A DNA stretch of 64,000 nucleotides from Pseudomonas putida (GTDB taxonomy: Bacteria > Pseudomonadota > Gammaproteobacteria > Pseudomonadales > Pseudomonadaceae). This document shows positions 59,086 through 64,000 of the stretch, in pieces (within the stretch, counting starts at the first letter, position 1; the number at the start of each line of letters is the position of its first letter). The stretch lies in NCBI RefSeq assembly GCF_028682395.1, contig NZ_JANHLC010000009.1, forward strand, positions 181,193 through 245,192. The letters run 5' to 3'. The position numbers and the translations under genes were made by a program. Under the pieces are notes generated by a model. It was not told the DNA's origin. It made no database searches and saw only the letters and a list, made by a program, of their open reading frames with translations.

Positions 59086-59552
59086 GTAAGCGGAAACCGC
59101 ACAACCTCAAAGCTCGAATTGACCGATCGTGCCGCGCGTTACTGTCCACCAACCACGTAGCGGTAGTGAACATTGATCCAAGCGGTCGCCAGGGGATGGT
59201 CAACTACAAGTCGCTGAAGAACATCCCGCCCGGGAAGATTGGCCAAGCAGTGTGCGGCATTCCTCACCGCTGGACGATCTACCTCAGCGCCCTCTGCATT
59301 GACGCCCGCGGCGACCGCTACAGCAAGTCGATTGAGGTGGCGCCCGATGGGGTCTACCTCTCTGACCACTTGGAAGACGTGATCGAGCATTGCTACAAGA
59401 AGCTGCGCGACGAGGCGAATCAAAGCCAGATGGTGGCGTCAGGCTGGATCGCCATTCCCGAAGCGATGTCGCTGGACGAGGCACACGCCGCGCGCATCTT
59501 CGAAGCCGTCGGCGCCTGGTGCCAGGTGAAAGCCGATTCATGCGCCGCATAG
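59082..59552 (+). CDS. Hypothetical early protein (156 residues)
   Basis: MSKRKPHNLKARIDRSCRAL, then SGRQGMVNYKSLKNIPPGKI and HRWTIYLSALCIDARGDRYS. Mixed alpha/beta with a basic start. The start overlaps the previous stop (ATGA). Unknown function. Confidence 0.65.
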   Translation: MSKRKPHNLKARIDRSCRALLSTNHVAVVNIDPSGRQGMVNYKSLKNIPPGKIGQAVCGIPHRWTIYLSALCIDARGDRYSKSIEVAPDGVYLSDHLEDVIEHCYKKLRDEANQSQMVASGWIAIPEAMSLDEAHAARIFEAVGAWCQVKADSCAA

Positions 59553-59621
59553 CCCGCACCCAGCAACGCAAACGTCAAACCTGGCTCGCACTGCCGGCCA
59601 GCGGAATAGAAGAGGTAGGCC

Positions 59622-59987
59622 ATGGCCAAGACTGTGCAGGAACGATCGGCCAAGGCTGCCCAGAAGCGCCTGGCGGTCGCCGAGAAGGAATTGCGGCACA
59701 AGGTCAGGCCGGGCATCGAGCAGGCCATGGAGCGGATCTGCGCTAGGGGAAAGACGCCGATCATCAGCGAGGTTCTACAGATCGCCATCATGAAGATGGA
59801 CTTGATGGGCGACGGCGAGCTGATCGAGTTCTTGAATTATCCGCGCCACGAAATCGTAATTAGCGAAAACGTGGCGCGGGAATTTCACAATCAAAGTTTG
59901 AGTGAAATTCGCAAAGACCCGGGGGACGAAATCTTGCCGCCGGAAGACTCGATTACCCCATCGGCTGCCAGCCAACGGATGGCTTAG
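59622..59987 (+). CDS. Early protein containing palindromic element copy 3
   Basis: 121 residues from an ATG with GAGGTAGGCC upstream. Helical start (MAKTVQERSAKAAQKRLAVA), then TPIISEVLQIAIMKMDLM, and a C-terminal third that holds the palindromic element: YPRHEIVISENVAREFHNQS. An overlapping frame from 59540 is possible but less supported. Unknown function. Confidence 0.65.
   Translation: MAKTVQERSAKAAQKRLAVAEKELRHKVRPGIEQAMERICARGKTPIISEVLQIAIMKMDLMGDGELIEFLNYPRHEIVISENVAREFHNQSLSEIRKDPGDEILPPEDSITPSAASQRMA
59841..59879. repeat. Dispersed palindromic element, copy 3
   Basis: Arms CCGCGCCACG (59841-59850) and CGTGGCGCGG (59870-59879) flank 19 bases. In the transcribed (plus) sense the right half reads GCGAAAACGTGGCGCGG, as in copies 1 and 2. 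It lies inside the coding region of the gene at 59622-59987. Confidence 0.85.
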
Positions 59988-60192
59988 ACGGTTCCGGACG
60001 ATAGGTCGCCAAATTACTGTTCAAATAATTCGCGATCTCTTTTGCCTTCTTCATGTCAGTCCCAGGCGGTAGATCGAATGCCGGAGGATCTGATGGAAAA
60101 TTAGGAATACTGTCGAGAGCTTCCATGTGGAGGTAAGGGGTTCCGTCACCGGTCTCTTTGATTGTGAACTTCACGCGCGTCTTATGGCTCAT
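59953..60192 (-). CDS. Small counter-oriented protein (79 residues)
   Basis: Minus-strand ATG at 60192 with CAAGGAGAGAAA upstream. MSHKTRVKFTIKETGDGTPY, then DLPPGTDMKKAKEIANYLNS. A beta-strand then helix plan; its 3' end overlaps the plus-strand gene by 35 bases. Unknown function; it points against the early operon. Confidence 0.65.
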   Translation of the reverse strand: MSHKTRVKFTIKETGDGTPYLHMEALDSIPNFPSDPPAFDLPPGTDMKKAKEIANYLNSNLATYRPEPSKPSVGWQPMG

Positions 60193-60351
60193 TTTCTCTC
60201 CTTGATCCGGCCTCATGCCAGATGACCGTCATACCCCAACCCAAACCAAATTTCCACTGCGTGGCACGATATGCAGCGTTTGATTCTTCTGCGTTTCTGG
60301 CCCGGGCACGTTGAAACCGATAAGCTCCGTGTTTTCATTGGGACACCGGAT

Positions 60352-60735
60352 ATGAAAACCTCCGTATTTGCCAGCTTCTTGTTGCTAGGATTTACCTCGG
60401 CCAGCCAGGCCAGCATGACTCTTTGCAACATTCAAGATGCACTCTTTTTTAAATCCGTTGGCTGGAATACAGAAACAAAAGAAGCAAAAGTTGTGTCAAT
60501 GAACGACGAACAATTTGAAGGGAAGGTCGTGCTCACGCGCAATCGATCGAACGGCATCGTCACCAATATTGAATTCACTGATAGATATTTCACAGAGGGA
60601 AAGCAAACAGGAGAGTTGATGATTTTCCCTGTCCCAGGCGGCTTTAGGGTATTGGGAATGCGCTATACGAACACCACTCCTAGGCGTCTAGACATAAGCT
60701 ATGGAAACAACTTGGCGAATTGCGTAACGATGTAA
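60352..60735 (+). CDS. Small exported protein (127 residues)
   Basis: Signal peptide MKTSVFASFLLLGFTSASQA, then a beta-rich mature part (QFEGKVVLTRNRSNGIVTNI, FPVPGGFRVLGMRYTN) with two cysteines. The ATG has only GGGA upstream. The sequence is AT-rich relative to neighbours. A periplasmic or secreted role, perhaps in the lysogen, is inference. Confidence 0.6.
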   Translation: MKTSVFASFLLLGFTSASQASMTLCNIQDALFFKSVGWNTETKEAKVVSMNDEQFEGKVVLTRNRSNGIVTNIEFTDRYFTEGKQTGELMIFPVPGGFRVLGMRYTNTTPRRLDISYGNNLANCVTM

Positions 60736-60762
60736 GGCGGCACATTACTATCCGACAAATCA

Positions 60763-60945
60763 TCATCTATTTTGTTGAAGGGCGGAATCCCGCCCATAAG
60801 CAATATCCCGCCACTGCGCAAGATCGGCGATAAGTCGAAGCCCATCAAAAGCCTGCTCCTCTAGCTTTTCATCCGAAAGGCTGAACAGGCGCACCACCTC
60901 TTCGCCGATCAGGCGTATCGCTTCCACATCGGTTTTCGTGCTCAT
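60763..60945 (-). CDS. Small acidic counter-oriented protein (60 residues)
   Basis: MSTKTDVEAIRLIGEEVVRL, then FSLSDEKLEEQAFDGLRLIA and a basic end. A GTG nine bases further upstream could also start it. Helical; unknown function. Confidence 0.5.
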   Translation of the reverse strand: MSTKTDVEAIRLIGEEVVRLFSLSDEKLEEQAFDGLRLIADLAQWRDIAYGRDSALQQNR

Positions 60946-61038
60946 CGCAGTCACCGTCAGGTTTTTGCTGAGTGCAGATCATCAACCCAATTCACGAATC
61001 ACGCCAGCCGGCGAGGCAATCGGCTATCTGGAGCAATT

Positions 61039-61908
61039 ATGAATCCCTACCTAATCACCGGACCGGCCCAGATCGGCATCAGCGGTGGTCGCACCAGCGG
61101 GCACATGGTCAACAAGATCCTTGAAGCCCACGGGGGCACCCTACCGCCTGATGTGCACCTGTTCTTCCAGAACACCGGCAAAGAACGCGAGGAAACGCTG
61201 GTCTTCATCGATCAGATAGCCAAGCGCTGGAACGTGAACATCGTCTGGATGGAGTGGTGCCGGGTATACGGGCAACCAGATGAGGCCCCCTGGTACAAGC
61301 TGGTGGACTTCGAAACAGCAAGCCGCAACGGCGAACCCTTCACCATGATGCTCGAGTATTACGCGGCGTATCGGAAGGAAGAAAAGAACCTGGCGCCGGT
61401 GCTGCCAAACTTCTCGAACAACATGTGCACGGCGTATTTGAAGGTGAAGATCGGCGAGAAACACATGCGCGCTCTCGGCTATATCGAATGGGACTGTGTT
61501 GTCGGGATCAGATATGACGAGCCGAAGCGCTACCACCGCATGATGGCAGCCAACGGCCGAGGCGGCACTCGCTGGGACAATCTTTGCCCCTCTTACACCG
61601 CCGGCATCACGAAGGAAGACGTAGCAGAGTTCTGGAAGGCCCAGCCATTCGATCTGGGCATGGATTCAGACTTCGGAAACTGCGACATGTGCTGGAAGAA
61701 GAACGAAGGCAAGCTGATTAAGACAATCATGGATGATCCGTCCCGGGTCATCTGGTGGTCAGCCACCGAAGAACGGTTCGGCCAAGTGTTCCGAAAAGAT
61801 CGATCCGACTACAAGACGATGGGCTGGTCCGCCGAGCAAAGATCCCGGCAGACCGACTTCGATTTCGAATATCTCGCAGAGGATATTGACTGCTTCTGCG
61901 GTGACTGA
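61039..61908 (+). CDS. PAPS reductase-like (CysH/DndC fold) phage protein
   Basis: 289 residues. PP-loop SGGRTSG at 15-21, then FFQNTGKEREETLVFIDQIA, the CysH-family second motif. Cysteines in NNMCTAY, NLCPSY, CDMC and CFCGD could hold an iron-sulfur cluster, as in DndC, the phosphorothioation protein of this fold. No DndB/D/E or TGT-type genes are nearby. It is common in Pseudomonas prophages; its substrate is not known. Confidence 0.8.
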   Translation: MNPYLITGPAQIGISGGRTSGHMVNKILEAHGGTLPPDVHLFFQNTGKEREETLVFIDQIAKRWNVNIVWMEWCRVYGQPDEAPWYKLVDFETASRNGEPFTMMLEYYAAYRKEEKNLAPVLPNFSNNMCTAYLKVKIGEKHMRALGYIEWDCVVGIRYDEPKRYHRMMAANGRGGTRWDNLCPSYTAGITKEDVAEFWKAQPFDLGMDSDFGNCDMCWKKNEGKLIKTIMDDPSRVIWWSATEERFGQVFRKDRSDYKTMGWSAEQRSRQTDFDFEYLAEDIDCFCGD

Positions 61909-61920
61909 AATGTCGACCTA

Positions 61921-62607
61921 TTACTGAGGTTCGTCTTCACGCACGAAGCCAATACCGCCCAAGTCAACATCACTATCAGGAACAAACCTACAAAATCCTC
62001 CTACTGAATCGCGCTCTTTATAAAGCACATCAATTGCAATGTCTTCTCCCGGAGAATCCTTATGCCAGGTACACTTCAGCTCGACGCTTTCGCCTCGGCC
62101 TAAAGTCCTAAAAGTCGCAAAATGATGTGAATTTCCACCTTTATTTAGAACCAGTGTCAAACTAAATATCTGGGCGCCGTCATTAAACAACCTACATGTA
62201 GCAATCCAGCAGCCATCTTTAAAATCAACTTTCACACCCTGTAAATGAAGAATCGGGCTTAGGCTTTGACGATATCGAATAGCATCTTCGAATCTTGCCT
62301 CACGTTCATGCTCCAGCGTTTTCAATGAGGCGTCAGCTAAGAGCCTCTGCTGCTCTACAGCATTTTTTAACTCTTCGCCCTGAAAATTTAGAGCGGCTGT
62401 TCCTTGCCGCAACTCTATCCCTTGTTGAAAAAACCCAAGGACAAGCCAGAGAATAGCAACAGGTCCGAAAGCGCCCGCCAGAAAGTCTCCGACCTCATTA
62501 AGCGGCATCGAATGCAATGTTTGAACACGATCTCCGATTAACCACCAACTAAAAACACCGTATAACAGAGTAAATACAATCCCTATCAGAGCAAGCGCCT
62601 TACCCAT
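61921..62607 (-). CDS. Two-helix membrane protein, counter-oriented
   Basis: 228 residues: helix 1 about 4-25 (ALALIGIVFTLLYGVFSWWL), helix 2 about 42-62 (FLAGAFGPVAILWLVLGFFQ), a coiled-coil at about 70-115 (ELKNAVEQQRLLADASLKTL) and a beta-rich C-terminal domain. It is AT-rich and transcribed against the early operon, with its own upstream region. It resembles membrane proteins of phage exclusion or conversion genes in layout; no family is recognised. Confidence 0.7.
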   Translation of the reverse strand: MGKALALIGIVFTLLYGVFSWWLIGDRVQTLHSMPLNEVGDFLAGAFGPVAILWLVLGFFQQGIELRQGTAALNFQGEELKNAVEQQRLLADASLKTLEHEREARFEDAIRYRQSLSPILHLQGVKVDFKDGCWIATCRLFNDGAQIFSLTLVLNKGGNSHHFATFRTLGRGESVELKCTWHKDSPGEDIAIDVLYKERDSVGGFCRFVPDSDVDLGGIGFVREDEPQ

Positions 62608-62667
62608 AAACCCATCTCCCTAAATAATGCTTTTGAGTTTACCTCAGTGAAGCATTGAGGACTCCCC

Positions 62668-62943
62668 ATGCCTACAGAAAACAAACCGGCTGATCCTTTC
62701 GGGCCGCACGGCCGCACCTTTCACATTCACCTAAGCGTGCGCGGCGCAATCCGCGACTTCAGCAAGCGACAGCTCAAAGGCATGTTCCGCGTGGATGGGC
62801 GTGAGTGCGCCGCCGACGAGGCGAAGGATCATCTGCTCGAAGCGCTTGCCCAGGGCAAAGAGGTACTTCCTTTCGGGCGGCCATGTGAGGGGTTCGACTT
62901 TGCTGGCGGCGGCTGCCCAGGGCATGACAAGGAGGTCGCATGA
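62668..62943 (+). CDS. Hypothetical early protein (91 residues)
   Basis: MPTENKPADPFGPHGRTFHI, then GMFRVDGRECAADEAKDHLL and a short Gly/Cys end. Its stop overlaps the next ATG by 4 bases. Unknown function. Confidence 0.6.
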   Translation: MPTENKPADPFGPHGRTFHIHLSVRGAIRDFSKRQLKGMFRVDGRECAADEAKDHLLEALAQGKEVLPFGRPCEGFDFAGGGCPGHDKEVA

Positions 62944-63281
62944 AGCGCATCTACCTCAGCGGCCCCATGACCGGCCTGCCCGGCCTCAACTTCGCCGCCT
63001 TCCACGCAATGACCACCAACCTGCGCGCCGGCGGCCACACCGTCACCAATCCCGCCGAGATCAACCCAGGCGGGGGCACCTGGAACGAATGCATGCGCCG
63101 TGACATCGCAGCGCTGATGGAATGCGACACCGTGGCCACCCTACCCGGCTGGGATAACTCGAAAGGCGCCCAGCTCGAAGTGCTGATCGCTCAGCACCTC
63201 GGGATGCCCGTTGTAAGCGCGCACGAACTTATTGAATGGGACAAGCCAGCCTTAACGCACCAAGCCTTGAAGGGACTCTAG
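62940..63281 (+). CDS. DUF4406 protein, deoxyribosyltransferase-like
   Basis: 113 residues: MKRIYLSGPMTGLPGLNFAA, then MRRDIAALMECDTVATLPGW and DNSKGAQLEVLIAQHLGMPV. This is the Rossmann-like pattern of DUF4406 and nucleoside 2-deoxyribosyltransferase proteins, found in many phages; activity is not proven. Confidence 0.85.
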   Translation: MKRIYLSGPMTGLPGLNFAAFHAMTTNLRAGGHTVTNPAEINPGGGTWNECMRRDIAALMECDTVATLPGWDNSKGAQLEVLIAQHLGMPVVSAHELIEWDKPALTHQALKGL

Positions 63282-63836
63282 AACTCCAGGGGAGACACTA
63301 ATAGAAAATTTAATTAAGAGATATAAAATGGCAATAACGCCTACAACTGCTGCAGAAGTACTCATCCTTATCATCCACCGAGGATACTGCCGCTGAAGGA
63401 TTACCGGGATTTGTTTTGCAAAGCCATCATCATGTTTAATCCCCTTATTAATCTCTACAAACTGCAAAGGAGCTATATACAGATAGGATATTGTAATTAC
63501 TGCATTAGGGACAACTACTGGAAAGACCAAATCCACGCCACCAACAGAAAGCTCCTCATATATTACTTTCGTCGGTGGATATATGGTGATTTTCGGGAGC
63601 GTGCCATGGGTCATCCTAACGTTTGTAGCGCTTTTCCCGCCGGCATTCCTTATTACTACAGTATGAGTATTTACAACCAATGAATTTTCGCTGGTAGACA
63701 TATCAAAAGTTGCCATGTGCCCAATATAAGAAATAAGCTCCGGCCTTTTTTCATACTTCCTATTAACCCAACCACCTAAAAATAAGCAAATCACTGGAAC
63801 AGCAACAGCAGCAACCAAATTCCAATCTACGAGCAT
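63252..63836 (-). CDS. Membrane protein with N- and C-terminal helices, counter-oriented
   Basis: 194 residues: helix 1 about 6-23 (NLVAAVAVPVICLFLGGWVN), a beta-rich middle (LVVNTHTVVIRNAGGKSATN) and helix 2 about 158-178 (SAAVVGVIAILYLLIKFSIS). Markedly AT-rich compared with adjacent genes, and its end overlaps the DUF4406 gene by 30 bases. It is a likely conversion or exclusion gene; no family is recognised. Confidence 0.7.
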   Translation of the reverse strand: MLVDWNLVAAVAVPVICLFLGGWVNRKYEKRPELISYIGHMATFDMSTSENSLVVNTHTVVIRNAGGKSATNVRMTHGTLPKITIYPPTKVIYEELSVGGVDLVFPVVVPNAVITISYLYIAPLQFVEINKGIKHDDGFAKQIPVILQRQYPRWMIRMSTSAAVVGVIAILYLLIKFSISVSPGVLESLQGLVR

Positions 63837-63954
63837 TTGCCAATCCTTAAGTAAGTTGTCACATACGTCTGCATCACACTGAATTAGAACCTAAAGACCG
63901 ATGTCTTGCTACCCCCCTTCAAAGTCAGCCGCTATAGCGGCCAAGGACGAAGTC

Positions 63955-64000
63955 ATGCCTGAAGAAAACGCTTTGATTCAAGCCCTGCCAGTTGTGCGCA
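63955..64000 (+). CDS. Start of a plus-strand phage gene (partial)
   Basis: ATG at 63955 with AAGGACGA upstream begins MPEENALIQALPVVR and runs off the window. The frame stays open upstream to 63901, where another ATG stands. Too short to name. Confidence 0.45.
   Translation, partial: MPEENALIQALPVVR

Larger units (their letters stand above)
21780..64000. mobile_element. Contractile-tailed prophage with lambda-like plan (right end outside window)
   Basis: About 42 kb of phage genes begin after the hydrolase at 21769: lysis, fibre, baseplate, tail, head and packaging genes on the minus strand, early-right replication genes on the minus strand, cI on the plus strand with operators on both sides, and early-left recombination genes on the plus strand. 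Baseplate J, spike, sheath and tube genes indicate a contractile tail; DUF1073 portal, DUF2213, DUF2184 and DUF3383 proteins indicate a family seen in many Pseudomonas and Acinetobacter prophages. No integrase is present, so the element continues beyond 64000. The left boundary is approximate. Confidence 0.93.

Noticed and set aside
59540..59746. A plus-strand frame starting ATG CGC CGC after the 59082 gene
   Set aside because: It overlaps the better-supported gene at 59622 for most of its length and its second half is Gly/Ala/Gln-rich shadow sequence; only the first 25 codons could be real.
45016..59879. The palindromic elements as rho-independent terminators or REP elements
   Set aside because: No T tract follows any copy, one lies within a coding region, and the arms do not resemble the P. 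fluorescens REP core known to me.
1..64000. CRISPR arrays, rRNA genes, insertion sequences
   Set aside because: I saw no regularly spaced repeats, no rRNA sequence and no transposase-like protein in the window.

Overview
The window is a piece of a Pseudomonas chromosome, most like the P. fluorescens group. The host genes (gyrA, mtnA, mtaD, ubiG, mupP, a YciK-type dehydrogenase, fumC, trhO, pap, mnmC) follow a gene neighbourhood typical of that genus and are GC-rich with Pseudomonas-like codon use. Species assignment is inference; no rRNA gene is present.

Positions 1-21769 are core chromosome: the 5' end of gyrA; methionine salvage (mtnA, mtaD); ubiquinone synthesis and peptidoglycan recycling (ubiG, mupP); cyclic-di-GMP enzymes (a GGDEF protein and a PAS-GGDEF-EAL membrane protein); an ABC exporter; a DsbA-family protein; tRNA modification (trhO, mnmC); a BolA protein; fumarase C; an EamA transporter; polyphosphate:AMP phosphotransferase; and a metallo-beta-lactamase-fold hydrolase. 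The most unusual core gene is mtnA, whose expected catalytic cysteine reads as glycine.

From about 21.8 kb to beyond the right end lies a contractile-tailed (myovirus-type) prophage with a lambda-like plan. A LexA-boxed small gene sits at the left edge. A long minus-strand block from about 45 kb down to 22.4 kb carries, in transcription order, holin, metallopeptidase, terminase, portal, head genes, neck, sheath, tube, tail chaperone with a -1 frameshift, a short tape measure, baseplate, tail fibre, endolysin and nested Rz/Rz1. A second minus-strand block (51.2 to 46.1 kb) is the early-right operon: Cro-like protein, two ribbon-helix-helix proteins, replication initiator and DnaC-like loader, NinB, NinG and a possible late regulator. 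The repressor cI is at 51354 on the plus strand. The early-left operon (53.1 kb onward, plus) carries many small genes, an ERF annealing protein, a YqaJ nuclease and a PAPS-reductase-like protein, interrupted by minus-strand genes for membrane proteins. No integrase is in the window; it should lie past 64 kb.

The best candidates for something new are: (1) a two-gene module behind cI, in the position of lambda rexAB, made of a proline-rich 52-residue protein coupled to a two-helix SLATT-like membrane protein and closed by two terminators; (2) a dispersed palindromic element present once in each of the three main prophage transcription blocks, always in the same transcribed orientation and partly inside tiny coding frames; (3) a LexA box over an edge gene, together with a repressor that lacks the usual Ala-Gly cleavage site, suggesting induction by antirepressor; and (4) several counter-oriented membrane or exported genes that look like lysogenic-conversion genes.
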